Positions 52,229 to 60,325 of a stretch of 64,000 bases of DNA are shown one piece after another. Within the stretch, counting starts at the first letter, position 1. Every line of letters starts with the position of its first letter. This DNA comes from Lysinibacillus sp. KCTC 33748 (lineage in GTDB: Bacteria > Bacillota > Bacilli > Bacillales_A > Planococcaceae). A program made the position numbers and the translations under genes. The notes beneath the pieces were generated by a model. It was given only the letters and a program-made list of their open reading frames with translations, had not been told where the DNA came from and made no database searches. The stretch lies in NCBI RefSeq assembly GCF_002237755.1, contig NZ_MWSJ01000005.1, positions 171,339-235,338 of the forward strand. Direction: 5' to 3'.

Positions 52229-52777
52229 ATGACAAGGCTATTAGTTCTTGCAATGTTGGGGCTAAAACCAATGACTGGCTATGATATTAAAGTAATGCTT
52301 GAATTAAATGACGCTGAACGATGGGGTGGTGTGCTAATCGGCTCTATCTATAATGCTTTAAAGAAGCTTGAAAAAGATGGCTACATAGAGGTGGCTAGCA
52401 TTGAATCCACAGGTCATAGACAAAAAGCAATTTACCAAATTACCGAAAAGGGCAGGGAGCATGAGCAAGAATTAATTATCGAGGCTCTGGAAAAATCCTC
52501 TGTAGTTTACCCTACAACTTTGTATTCTGGTGTATCCTTTGCATTTAAACTGCCAAAAGCTAAAGCTGTGGAAGCATTAGAAAAGCAGAAAAAAATTTTA
52601 GAGCAAGAAGAGCAGGCTATCAATGCTGGCTATGAGGCGAAATTGATTGCTATGCAAGGAGAACTGCCAGCATTAACACAACTAGCATTTGATAATATGC
52701 TAGAAATTGTGAAAGTGCAGACAAAATTTGTACATCAAGCTATTGATATTATGAAAAAAAATAACTCCCTCGAATGA
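52229..52777 (+). CDS. PadR-family transcriptional repressor
   Basis: A 182-residue protein from ATG 52229 behind AAAAAGGTGATTATT. N-terminal winged helix: LVLAMLGLKPMTGYDIKVML, GSIYNALKKLEKDGYIEVAS and TEKGREHEQEL; the C-terminal half is a long dimerisation helix. It lies directly after its own promoter-operator. The 12-bp palindrome is repeated before the following ABC transporter, so autoregulation and control of an exporter are likely. Substrate unknown; related PadR-ABC pairs give antimicrobial peptide resistance. Confidence 0.92.
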   Translation: MTRLLVLAMLGLKPMTGYDIKVMLELNDAERWGGVLIGSIYNALKKLEKDGYIEVASIESTGHRQKAIYQITEKGREHEQELIIEALEKSSVVYPTTLYSGVSFAFKLPKAKAVEALEKQKKILEQEEQAINAGYEAKLIAMQGELPALTQLAFDNMLEIVKVQTKFVHQAIDIMKKNNSLE

Positions 52778-52783
52778 GGGAGT
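52762..52783. terminator. Hairpin overlapping the padR stop
   Basis: AACTCCCTC and GAGGGAGTT form a 9-bp stem with a 4-base loop across the stop codon; the following AAAAAATAC is not a T-run, so it may stabilise mRNA or reduce read-through into the ABC genes. Confidence 0.6.
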
Positions 52784-52799
52784 TAAAAAATACCTACAT

Positions 52800-52816
52800 G
52801 ATCAACGTTGAATATA
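52800..52816 (+). promoter_or_regulatory. Second PadR operator upstream of the ABC genes
   Basis: GATCAACGTTGAATATA repeats 15 of the bases of the operator at 52197-52212, including the palindrome TCAACGTTGA. It lies 31 bases before the ABC ATPase start. Confidence 0.75.
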
Positions 52817-52841
52817 CAACAATAAGTAAAGGAGAGAAAAA

Positions 52842-53537
52842 GTGAAAAAATTAATTAGCGCTAGTCAATTAATGAAAAGTTATAAAACTAGATGTGTCGT
52901 TGATCATATAGATGTTGATATTAATGAGGGGGAGATAGTAGCTTTAGTGGGCACAAATGGTGCTGGTAAAACAACAACTATCGGTATGCTTCTTGGCATT
53001 ATTCCTCAGGACAGTGGAGCAATTAAATACTGGACATCTGAATACAAAAAGGAAATAGGTACGCAGCTTCAAACAACACCTTTTTTCGAAGGCTATTCTG
53101 TAGAGGATAATCTGAAATTATTTGCTGCATTTTATGGAGTTTCGCTAACAAAAATGCTGATAGATGAAAAACTTGCAGCTTTTGATTTATTGCAGGTGAA
53201 AAAAATGCCTGCTATTAAACTGTCATTAGGACAGCAAAAGCGCCTGGCAATTATCGTGACAACTTTGCATAATCCTAAACTTGTGATTTTGGATGAACCT
53301 TCTGCAGGATTAGATCCAAGAGGACAACGAGAAATTCAACATATCATTAAACGTTTAAAAGATAGCGGGGTTTCCGTCTTATTTTCTTCCCACGATATGT
53401 TGGAGGTAATGAATGTGGCTGACAGAGTGTTGATGATGCATCATGGAAAAATAATTGCAAATGGTTCACCTGATAGTTTAATGGAGCACTACCAAACTCA
53501 AAATTTAGAAGAATTATTTTTTGAATTGACAATGTGA
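52842..53537 (+). CDS. ABC transporter ATP-binding protein
   Basis: A 231-residue ATPase with a GTG start 52842 behind AAAGGAGAGAAAAA. Walker A is VGTNGAGKTTTIGMLL, signature LSLGQQKRLAI, Walker B KLVILDEPSAGLDPRGQ and the His switch LFSSHDMLEV. The family is the ABC-2 exporter type. The coding region overlaps the permease ribosome site and is controlled by PadR. Confidence 0.95.
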   Translation: MKKLISASQLMKSYKTRCVVDHIDVDINEGEIVALVGTNGAGKTTTIGMLLGIIPQDSGAIKYWTSEYKKEIGTQLQTTPFFEGYSVEDNLKLFAAFYGVSLTKMLIDEKLAAFDLLQVKKMPAIKLSLGQQKRLAIIVTTLHNPKLVILDEPSAGLDPRGQREIQHIIKRLKDSGVSVLFSSHDMLEVMNVADRVLMMHHGKIIANGSPDSLMEHYQTQNLEELFFELTM

Positions 53538-53548
53538 GGAGTGAGAAA

Positions 53549-54259
53549 ATGAAGGCTGTTTTCGTATTAAATTTGAAATCGAGTATTAAAGATATGTATT
53601 TACTATTTTGGTCAATATTAATGCCATTTGCTGCGATTATTGCGCTAAGGTTATTTGTACCGAGCTATGCAGGAAATTATGTAGAAGGAATCATTGCTGT
53701 GAGTGTATTTTTTTATTCGTTTATGACCACTGCTTTTATAGCGTTATCGCAAAGAAAAAGAGGTGTCTATAATTTACTTCACGCTACACCTATGCCTTTA
53801 TGGAAATATATCATTAGTATTTCGAGTTCGTGGGCAATAGTTGCCATTATTTTATCTTATATCGTGCTTTTATTTTCTATCGTTATCAATCGTCTAGATA
53901 TATCTTTTAATACATTCTTATATATGACACCGATTATTTTAATAGCCTCATTAAGTTTTGTTTTTTTAAGCTTTTTTTTATCAAGTCTCGTGAAGAACGA
54001 GGGACATTTAAGTATGACTGCCAATGTACTGATGATACCAATGTTACTTTGTAGCAATGCATTTTTTACAATGGAAAAGGCGCCAAACTTTATACAATAT
54101 ATTAGTCTGATAAATCCATTCGAATGGTTTTTAAATGGGATTAAAGCTGCATTTATAAATAACTTTAGTACATGGGGAGCATCTTTATTCCTTTTAATAG
54201 GATGCCTAGCATTGACACTTATTATTTCATTAAAAACATTCAAGTATAGTGACCAATAA
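53549..54259 (+). CDS. ABC-2 type transporter permease
   Basis: A 236-residue membrane protein with six helices, ATG 53549 behind GTGAGGAGTGAGAAA. FVLNLKSSIKDMYLLFWSIL, the ABC-2 signature VLMIPMLLCSNAFFTMEKAP and NPFEWFLNGIKAAFINNFST are typical. It partners the upstream ATPase. A decayed copy of its C-terminus lies at 55842-55914. Role likely export of a drug, peptide or lipid. Confidence 0.93.
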   Translation: MKAVFVLNLKSSIKDMYLLFWSILMPFAAIIALRLFVPSYAGNYVEGIIAVSVFFYSFMTTAFIALSQRKRGVYNLLHATPMPLWKYIISISSSWAIVAIILSYIVLLFSIVINRLDISFNTFLYMTPIILIASLSFVFLSFFLSSLVKNEGHLSMTANVLMIPMLLCSNAFFTMEKAPNFIQYISLINPFEWFLNGIKAAFINNFSTWGASLFLLIGCLALTLIISLKTFKYSDQ

Positions 54260-54299
54260 TTGTTCAAAGGAAATTATAGTTAAAAAACGTAAAAAAAGT

Positions 54300-54336
54300 A
54301 ATGACCAGAACTCGAGATGGAGTCTGGTCATTTTGT
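54300..54336 (+). terminator. Terminator of the PadR-ABC operon
   Basis: ATGACCAGA and TCTGGTCAT form a 9-bp stem (54301-54309, 54323-54331) then TTTTG. A close copy is at 55913-55946, next to the permease remnant. Confidence 0.88.
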
Positions 54337-54465
54337 TATTTGCTCCAGCATGCACAACAACTCGGTGGTGGAGTCCACTACAGGCAGGTTACTTCATTAC
54401 GTTTTTTGCTTAACAGGGGTGCTCTTTTAAATGTCAACTTTATCTACAATTTTTTCTGTAGCATG

Positions 54466-55665
54466 TTATTTGTTATATTTCTGAAGGAATGTCTTGAGCT
54501 TCTCGAACGTAATTTGGGTATTCAAACTACCTAGTACTCCATCATAAACATGTTCAGCTTTCGGAAGATAATAGATCTCATGAGGAACATGATTCATTGA
54601 AAGTTCCTTGCCCAATATTTTAGCTTGTTCTGTTGGGACAAGACTGTCGCTCGTGCCTAAAAACATAATGGTAGGTGGTGTGTGTTCTCCAATATAATTG
54701 ATAGGAGAAAGCTTTTGATAACGATCAGGAAATTGTGAAGGTGTGCCCCTTATATACTCTTTCATAACATTTTGCACATAGCCCGGACTCGGGTTATTCT
54801 CATAAAATTTTGTCATATCTGACGGTCCATAAAAATTTATCACAGTATTAATAGGTACTGATGGTACATTGGTGGACGGTAGTAAAGTTGTGTCTCCTAT
54901 ACTATAAGCAGCGAGCATAGCTAGATTTCCACCTGCTGAATCACCCATTAAGTTTATTTTTTTAGGATCAATTTTGTAAGTATCCGCATATTCTACTACC
55001 CATCCTATTGCTGATTTCACATCAGCTACCTCATCTTTCCATCCTGCTTGGGGTGGCATGCGATAGTCTATATCAAAAACAGTAAATCCTAATTCACTTA
55101 ACCATTGATTCAAATAAGGGGCACTCGCTTTACTACCCTCAACCCATCCGCCTCCATGTACCTTTATAACAGCTGGAGTACGTGTGTTTTTCAATTTTTC
55201 ATTAGCTGGCCACATATCAAGCTTTAACTCAACGCCATCTGTAGTTTTTCCGTATACGATATCTTTTGTAAACTTTGATGATATTTCTGTTTTGTAAAAA
55301 AAGTGAGAGTAAAGTGAAACTTGAACATTTTCTTTTTTAGCATAGTTCTTCATTTCCATAATTGGCTCCACATTTAGAAATACATTTATTATCAATAGCG
55401 GAATCAACATGAATTGAGCGATTTTAGCTTTCTTCCATAAAGCAAGTATTAATAGCACTATGATAAAAAAGGTTAAGATTAATAAAAACCATGGAGAGTA
55501 CAATGCAAGCGTTCCAAGGAAACCAATTACACTAAGAATATTAGTTGTATGAAAAATGGCATACGTAATCATGGCAGTAAGAAGTGTTAGTACTACTGAA
55601 ATGCCTGTTAATAGCCACTGCAAAAAACCTTTAGGGCGCCATAAGGTTAATTGTTTTTGTTCCAT
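54466..55665 (-). CDS. Alpha/beta hydrolase (esterase/lipase) with membrane helices
   Basis: A 399-residue protein on the minus strand, ATG 55665 behind TGGAGGAATTTTGAAAT. Residues about 15-100 hold three hydrophobic helices. The esterase domain follows: HGGGWVEGSKASAPYLNQW (oxyanion), FDIDYRMPPQAGWKDEVADV, the nucleophile motif GDSAGGNLAML (Ser243), and LGTSDSLVPTEQAKILG with His in AEHVYDG. The layout is that of a hormone-sensitive-lipase-like esterase. Confidence 0.92.
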   Translation of the reverse strand: MEQKQLTLWRPKGFLQWLLTGISVVLTLLTAMITYAIFHTTNILSVIGFLGTLALYSPWFLLILTFFIIVLLILALWKKAKIAQFMLIPLLIINVFLNVEPIMEMKNYAKKENVQVSLYSHFFYKTEISSKFTKDIVYGKTTDGVELKLDMWPANEKLKNTRTPAVIKVHGGGWVEGSKASAPYLNQWLSELGFTVFDIDYRMPPQAGWKDEVADVKSAIGWVVEYADTYKIDPKKINLMGDSAGGNLAMLAAYSIGDTTLLPSTNVPSVPINTVINFYGPSDMTKFYENNPSPGYVQNVMKEYIRGTPSQFPDRYQKLSPINYIGEHTPPTIMFLGTSDSLVPTEQAKILGKELSMNHVPHEIYYLPKAEHVYDGVLGSLNTQITFEKLKTFLQKYNK

Positions 55666-55841
55666 ATTTCAAAATTCCTCCATACTAAAGAATAAATTTT
55701 ATCTTCGACAGCACACATCTTTCTATGAATCAAATACACTTGGATATTAAAGTGCCTTATACAATCCTCTTTCTATATAATATATATAGAGAATCAATTT
55801 TATATTTGTAAAGAGTTAATCTACAGAAGAGGGAATACTCA

Positions 55842-55950
55842 TTCGAGTTAGTGTATGGGGAGAATCTTTACTGTTTTTATTGGGTTGCCTAACTTTGACA
55901 CTTAGCATTTCATAATGACCAGAACTCGAAATTGGGTCTGGTCGTTTTAG
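55842..55950 (+). pseudogene. Remnant of an ABC-2 permease C-terminus and terminator
   Basis: The frame VWGESLLFLLGCLTLTLSIS at 55853-55914 mirrors the permease's TWGASLFLLIGCLALTLIIS. It is followed by ACCAGAACTCGAAATTGGGT and CTGGTCGTTTT, a copy of the terminator at 54301. So the 3' end of the permease was duplicated (or a second permease decayed) about 1.6 kb downstream, flanking the esterase. Confidence 0.75.
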
Positions 55951-56077
55951 ACTGTAGACAAACACAACTTCAAATCAAACTTAGCATTTTGTAAGGATGA
56001 AATTGTAGCACAGGCGTAAAAGGATATAAAGGTAGAATGTGGGATAATTTACCGGATAGATTCAAGAGGGCGAGTAG

Positions 56078-56591
56078 ATGGGTGAAAAGTTAATTAGAAT
56101 AGGAACTTCATATATTCCAGTAGCAATGTAGAACGGTGATGTGAATGGTATGTAAGTAACTGGGGGCAGAACGCTGTTACCAGAATAGTGATAAGGCAAT
56201 TGATAATTTTGCCAATCAACGTTTTTTTCTTGTGAAATCCATGAACAATCAAAGCTCAAATTTTATTGACGATTAAGTGCATTAGAGACTATTCGTAAAC
56301 GTTTTAACTTCTTTCAGCAGGTGTTCAAACACCTGCTGAAAGAAGTTAAAACCTCCGGCGGATATCACGGAATTGGAAAGGAGTTTTTTGTGCAAGCACA
56401 AAGCCGATTCCGGACGCAATTATGCCGAGACAGAATTGATCGATAAAGGAATTAAAGTTGAAGGAATTGAAAATAGGGGCCATGCGGGAAGAAATTTTGT
56501 TTTTTATGATGTAGACGGAAATAAGTTTGATGTGTGGAGTGAGCTGAGCCGTATTTTTAAAGAAAATTATAAGGGGGGAAAGTATGAGTAA
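56078..56591 (+). pseudogene. VOC protein broken by a dispersed repeat
   Basis: From ATG 56078 the frame opens MGEKLIRIGTSYIPVAM, a VOC start, then stops. Further on KAIDNFANQRFFLVKSMNNQ is still VOC-like (56191-56270). The repeat at 56301-56442 interrupts it, and the C-terminal strand VEGIENRGHAGRNFVFYDVD then GNKFDVWSELSRIFKENY follows to 56591. The later ATG at 56373 only reads through repeat sequence. The gene is dead, mostly by repeat insertion. Confidence 0.75.
56301..56442. repeat. Dispersed palindromic repeat, longest copy, inside a VOC gene
   Basis: A perfect hairpin of at least 23 bp (TTTTAACTTCTTTCAGCAGG... at 56302-56324 with 56329-56351) with a 4-base loop, then CCTCCGGCGGATATCACG and, after 40 bases, CCGATTCCGGACGCAATTAT plus GCCGAGACAGAATTGATCG. 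The two parts recur separately at 26838, 27643 and 31502. It splits the VOC gene. Confidence 0.8.
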
Positions 56592-56961
56592 ACCTATATT
56601 AAAAGGAGTAGAAGCAATATTTATTCCAATTAAGAACCCCGAACTATCTGCAAAATGGTACGAGGAGAAACTAGGATTTTCTCTTTTATACTTAGAGGAA
56701 GGTGCTGCAGTAATGAAAATTGATGCAGAATCTCAAACTGTTGTTTGTTTAGTAAAAGTAAAAAATCATTTACCACTAAATTTCCCAGAAAATTATTTTG
56801 GGGTAGGGAAGTTCTTTAATTTTATTACACAAGACATTGAAGAAACATACCAATCATTAATTGAAAAGAATGTTAAAGTTAATGAAATAGATGGAGAAGG
56901 TGAGACGAAATTTTTTACCTTTTATGATCCAGACGGAAATCCACTGGGAGTTTGTCAATAA
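56584..56961 (+). CDS. VOC (glyoxalase-fold) protein
   Basis: A 125-residue protein, ATG 56584 behind GGGGGGAAAGT, overlapping the broken VOC gene by 8 bp. The two-repeat fold has VEAIFIPIKNPELSAKWYEE then KLGFSLLYLEE and a second repeat FNFITQDIEETYQSLIEKNV with FYDPDGNPLGVCQ. It resembles fosfomycin- or bleomycin-type metal-enzyme subfamilies, but no function is assigned. The tandem VOC copies suggest a local duplication. Confidence 0.9.
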   Translation: MSKPILKGVEAIFIPIKNPELSAKWYEEKLGFSLLYLEEGAAVMKIDAESQTVVCLVKVKNHLPLNFPENYFGVGKFFNFITQDIEETYQSLIEKNVKVNEIDGEGETKFFTFYDPDGNPLGVCQ

Positions 56962-57001
56962 ACTATAGAGAAACACTATTAATTGAATAGTAAATTTAAA
57001 G

Positions 57002-57026
57002 AGGGTCACCTATAATAAGTGACCCT
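57002..57026 (+). terminator. Hairpin after the VOC gene
   Basis: AGGGTCAC (57002-57009) with GTGACCCT (57019-57026), 8-bp stem and 9-base loop. No T-run follows, so termination is weak. Confidence 0.6.
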
Positions 57027-57122
57027 TAGTAACAAAGCTTGGGAGGTGTAAGACTAAACCATCTTACATTACTAAAATATGATAAGATGTTATTCTTGCA
57101 TAGTTAATTGCCTGAGAAATAT

Positions 57123-57494
57123 TCAGAAAATATCGACAACCAACTTTAGAGGCATGAAAGCTGCGGGATTTAAGTGTTCAGATTCTATCACGATGCCAGT
57201 TAATCCTTTATCCGATTTTGTTTCATGCCATTCGTCCTTCTCCCAAAAAATTGCGTCACCAGGCTGGACTTGAAAATATTGCTCTTGTTCATTTTTTACA
57301 AATCCTTCTCCCTCTATAATTAAAAGAAGCTGGGGAACTACTGCTTGATGATAGCCAATTACACCGTTTTCTTCTAAATACATACATCCGATACTAGCTG
57401 ATGCTTCAGTGTTGATAATTCGAGACATAATAAAATTTGACTTAAATTGTGTTATATTTTTGCCGTTTTCTTTAGACAATTGATAAATTTTCAT
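57123..57494 (-). CDS. Cupin-domain protein
   Basis: A 123-residue protein on the minus strand, ATG 57494 behind TTGGAGGAGTCATC. Cupin fold: IGCMYLEENGVIGYHQAVVP with LLLIIEGEGFVKNEQEQYFQ and VQPGDAIFWEKDEWHETKSD. Motif 1 is degenerate (GYHQ) with His and the later DEWHE in motif 2. Cupins bind metal or small ligands; role unknown. It is 25 bases downstream of the methyltransferase stop, so possibly co-transcribed. Confidence 0.85.
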   Translation of the reverse strand: MKIYQLSKENGKNITQFKSNFIMSRIINTEASASIGCMYLEENGVIGYHQAVVPQLLLIIEGEGFVKNEQEQYFQVQPGDAIFWEKDEWHETKSDKGLTGIVIESEHLNPAAFMPLKLVVDIF

Positions 57495-57518
57495 TTGATG
57501 ACTCCTCCAAACTTCAAT

Positions 57519-58433
57519 TTACCTTTTCACAGCATGAATGTAGTGAATTGTTTCAAAGGCTGTTAAATAATCTTCTCGATTGTCAAAATAAAGTTCATTA
57601 ATTGTATTTGGAGATAAATGCTCATAAATTAGCAAGCCTAAGTTTTCTAACATTTTTTCCATTTCTTTATAAGTAAAACATGATTTCATTGGTTCACCAC
57701 TAGCTGCAGCCATTTTCACCATATTATCTACTCGATTTGAAATTCCTTTTTCAGTAAATAATTTTTCATCTGCATAATCTAATACGATGGAACTTCCAGA
57801 CGGTACATTGGCAAACAAATGTTTAAGTAAGCTTGACGTTTCCTCTTTCGTTAAATAATAGGAAACACCTAGTAGACTAAAGAACGTTTTTTTATTGTCG
57901 AAGCCGTTATCCGTTAGATGTTGATAGGAAAACTTTTTGGTGAAATCCATGGAAATGTAATGTACATTACTTGGCAGCGTTATTTCAACTTCAGTCAATC
58001 TTTTCTTTTTAAACTCCTGTGTTGCAGGATGATCAATTTCAAAGATTTCTAAAATGTTTTCAAATTCAGGGTGTCTTAAGCTAAATGTGTCTAATCCTGC
58101 TCCGAGTATGACATATTGCTGTAAACCTAACATGACTTCATTGTGCACAACTTTTTCGCAATATGCTGCACGTGCCAAGGGCGTAGGGGAGAGGTGAGTT
58201 TGCACTATCCATTTTAATAACTCTTCAGTTTGTCCATTTAGTTTTTCTGCGATTTCTTTGTTAAAAAACTGGATGCCTTGAATCATATTTGTTTGAATGT
58301 CAAGGAACTCTTTTTGTGTGATTAACTCTTTTGCTAGATAGTCATCAAAAATTTTAGGGGTATCGAATTGACTATGATAAGCTCTACTAAAAGCTGAGAT
58401 TAATGAAGTTAAACTGGATTCACCTTTGTTCAT
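57519..58433 (-). CDS. SAM-dependent methyltransferase, LCMT/PPM1 (O-methyltransferase) family
   Basis: A 304-residue enzyme on the minus strand, ATG 58433 behind GAAGGAGTG. Family marks: ARAAYCEKVVHNEVMLGLQQ, YVILGAGLDTFSLRHPEFEN (SAM loop), FEIDHPATQEFKKKRLTEVE and VLDYADEKLFTEKGISNRVD. Such enzymes methylate carboxyls or hydroxyls, often in polyketide or leucine-carboxyl contexts. A promoter and intrinsic terminator lie immediately upstream (58450-58541), suggesting attenuation. Confidence 0.9.
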   Translation of the reverse strand: MNKGESSLTSLISAFSRAYHSQFDTPKIFDDYLAKELITQKEFLDIQTNMIQGIQFFNKEIAEKLNGQTEELLKWIVQTHLSPTPLARAAYCEKVVHNEVMLGLQQYVILGAGLDTFSLRHPEFENILEIFEIDHPATQEFKKKRLTEVEITLPSNVHYISMDFTKKFSYQHLTDNGFDNKKTFFSLLGVSYYLTKEETSSLLKHLFANVPSGSSIVLDYADEKLFTEKGISNRVDNMVKMAAASGEPMKSCFTYKEMEKMLENLGLLIYEHLSPNTINELYFDNREDYLTAFETIHYIHAVKR

Positions 58434-58449
58434 GCAAATACACTCCTTC

Positions 58450-58488
58450 AAAAAAAATAGGATTCCCCTGGCCAGGAGAATCCTATTG
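58450..58488 (-). terminator. Terminator in the leader of the methyltransferase gene
   Basis: On the minus strand AATAGGATTCTCCTGG and CCAGGGGAATCCTATT form a near-perfect stem (58457-58488) around GGCC, followed by TTTTTTTG and then the ribosome site. It sits between the promoter at 58513 and the ATG, so it must be passed to make the mRNA. Confidence 0.85.
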
Positions 58489-58512
58489 TACAAATAAATA
58501 TAATAAAAGTAA

Positions 58513-58541
58513 ATTATTGCATAAAAAAATTTTTTTGTCAA
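58513..58541 (-). promoter_or_regulatory. Promoter with extended -10 for the methyltransferase
   Basis: On the minus strand TTGACA (58541-58536), 17-bp spacer, AATAAT (58518-58513) with TGC just upstream (extended -10). The start would be near 58506, so the leader is about 70 bases and contains the terminator at 58450-58488. Confidence 0.75.
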
Positions 58542-58580
58542 GTTTTAGGTGCTTGGAAGCAACTGAATAAGAAAATCATC

Positions 58581-59204
58581 TTATTCAATTTTTTGGATAA
58601 ATATGTTGCCGTCTGGTTGAATTTCTGCATATAAAACTTCTTGGATTGTTTTAACATTTGCCTTTTTTAATTCGTTATCTAGCCATTCTCTACTTTTTCC
58701 AACTTCCAGTAAATTTCGTGGCAATAGCTTCCCATCTGTGATGATTTCAATTGGGATAAAAGACGGAGCTGAAGGATAGATACTTAAATCAGTCTTTTGA
58801 GTGCTTTGAAATTCAGGCTTTCTCAGAATACTAAGCATGCCATTTGGTTCTAAAACAAGATTAATTTTAGTGTTAGCTAAAGCTTTTCTATCTATTTTTC
58901 CTTTTTTAATAACAATTGTCGGTTGACCGTCAAGTAATGTTCTTGCTTTACCTGATTTTAGAGCGATGTAACTAATTAAAGTTGTAAGCGCACACCAAAC
59001 AATTAAGCTAATTAAAAATTTTATGAATACAATTGTTTTTAATAGTACCATATTGGCTGCAATGGAACCGATTGTAATACCAGTTACGTAGTTAAAGAAG
59101 GTTAAGTGACTTAATTGTTTTTTACCTAAAAACCTCGTAAGTGTCAGAAGAACAAAAAAGGTAATAACCGTTTGAACAACTACTTGTAAATACCCTGTGT
59201 ACAA
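58581..59204 (-). CDS. DUF421 (YetF-type) membrane protein
   Basis: A 207-residue protein on the minus strand, TTG start 59204 behind AAGGAGTGGGGG. Three N-terminal helices (VVQTVITFFVLLTLTRFLG, the KKQLSHLTFFNYVTGITIGS segment, VFIKFLISLIVWCALTTLIS) precede a cytoplasmic domain with the DUF421 patterns LLDGQPTIVIKKGKIDRKAL, LEPNGMLSILRKPEFQ and IEIITDGKLL. The usual segment between KGKI and LEPNG (D-L-M-x-x-L-R) is about 18-20 residues shorter than in most family members. Function unknown; some are linked to germination. Confidence 0.88.
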   Translation of the reverse strand: MYTGYLQVVVQTVITFFVLLTLTRFLGKKQLSHLTFFNYVTGITIGSIAANMVLLKTIVFIKFLISLIVWCALTTLISYIALKSGKARTLLDGQPTIVIKKGKIDRKALANTKINLVLEPNGMLSILRKPEFQSTQKTDLSIYPSAPSFIPIEIITDGKLLPRNLLEVGKSREWLDNELKKANVKTIQEVLYAEIQPDGNIFIQKIE

Positions 59205-59289
59205 ATTCCCCCACTCCTTATCTAATTCCTAGAATACCCAATGAATTTTTATAAGATACACTATATTAGCTCTTCATCATAATGTAGGG

Positions 59290-59352
59290 TTGATTTCCGG
59301 TCCGACAGCATGCTTTTCTAAGGGCGTCCAGTCTTATCGAAAATCAAACGGA
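59290..59352. repeat. Degenerate GATTGGAGTGGAGG repeat, reverse orientation
   Basis: TTGATTTCCGGTCCGACAGC then GCTTTTCTAAGGGCGTCCAG resembles the reverse complement of the 3' part of that intergenic repeat. Similarity is by memory of the family and by the CGGAAATCAA-like end. Confidence 0.4.
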
Positions 59353-59470
59353 AATTGGTTTGAAAAAATTGCATCTCTGATTTAAGGTTTAATCACATTA
59401 TTATCAATAATTGTAAATTAGTCAGATGTTTTGGTAATATAAGTATTATTTGATGAAAAGGAGAGTTTAT

Positions 59471-60298
59471 ATGGATTCTAGAATTCCTATTCCGGTTCAA
59501 ACAGTTTTAAATGAATATTTAAGCCTATTTCAAAATAAAATACCGAATATACTTGAAGGGTTTTATTTACATGGTTCAATTGCTCTGAACGCTTACATAA
59601 ACGGCTCTAGTGATATCGATTTTGTAACAGTTGTAAACAGAACATTAACAGAAGAAGATGCGAAAGTAATATCCGACCTTCACAAAGAATTAAATCGAAA
59701 ATATAAGGAAATAGGGATGGATGGAAGTTATATACAAGTTGGAGATGTCGGAAAGAAACAGAGTGAGGTAAAGGGCTGTCTAAAGGTAAATGAAGGCAAA
59801 ACAAATTGGGGTAATGATGATATTAACCCAATCACTTGGTGGGTTTTAAAAAATAAAGGGATTACCGTTTTAGGGCCGGATATAGCTACTTATAACTTCA
59901 GTGTAGATGAAAGAGTGCTGGTTAATTATGTTTTGCAAAACATGAACAGTTATTGGGCGAATAGATTGAAAACGATGGAAAAATATAAAACTATGGCATT
60001 TGTGATACCAAATAAATTAGTTGATGAAGAAGTAGAATGGTCTATTACTGGGATGTTACGACAATTTTATACATTAACAGAAATTGATATTGTTTCAAAA
60101 GTAGATGCTTGTAAATTTGCGATACATCATTTACCTGAAGAATTTCATAAAGTTATTAACGAAGCTATTGCTATTCGAGAAGGTTCAAATATACGTTATT
60201 ATAATTCGAAAAAACAACGCATTGATGATACGGTTCAATGTATGGCATACATACTTAATCATTGTAATAGTATCAAGGACATGTGTCATCATGATTAA
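59471..60298 (+). CDS. Nucleotidyltransferase (DUF4111, aminoglycoside-adenylyltransferase-like)
   Basis: A 275-residue protein from ATG 59471 behind AAAGGAGAGTTTAT. The nucleotidyltransferase core is GFYLHGSIALNAYINGSSDI then DFVTVV (G-S and D-x-D), and the C-terminal helical DUF4111 follows (TWWVLKNKGITVLGPDI, VDEEVEWSITGMLRQFYTLT and AIREGSNIRYYNSKK). These proteins transfer AMP-type groups to antibiotics or other small molecules. A resistance role is possible but not shown. Confidence 0.88.
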   Translation: MDSRIPIPVQTVLNEYLSLFQNKIPNILEGFYLHGSIALNAYINGSSDIDFVTVVNRTLTEEDAKVISDLHKELNRKYKEIGMDGSYIQVGDVGKKQSEVKGCLKVNEGKTNWGNDDINPITWWVLKNKGITVLGPDIATYNFSVDERVLVNYVLQNMNSYWANRLKTMEKYKTMAFVIPNKLVDEEVEWSITGMLRQFYTLTEIDIVSKVDACKFAIHHLPEEFHKVINEAIAIREGSNIRYYNSKKQRIDDTVQCMAYILNHCNSIKDMCHHD

Positions 60299-60325
60299 AG
60301 TTGGAGGATGACATTTGATAAAACT

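Noticed and set aside
56373..56441. ATG 56373 as the start of a VOC protein
   Set aside because: The first 20 codons are repeat sequence, and only the last strand of the domain follows.
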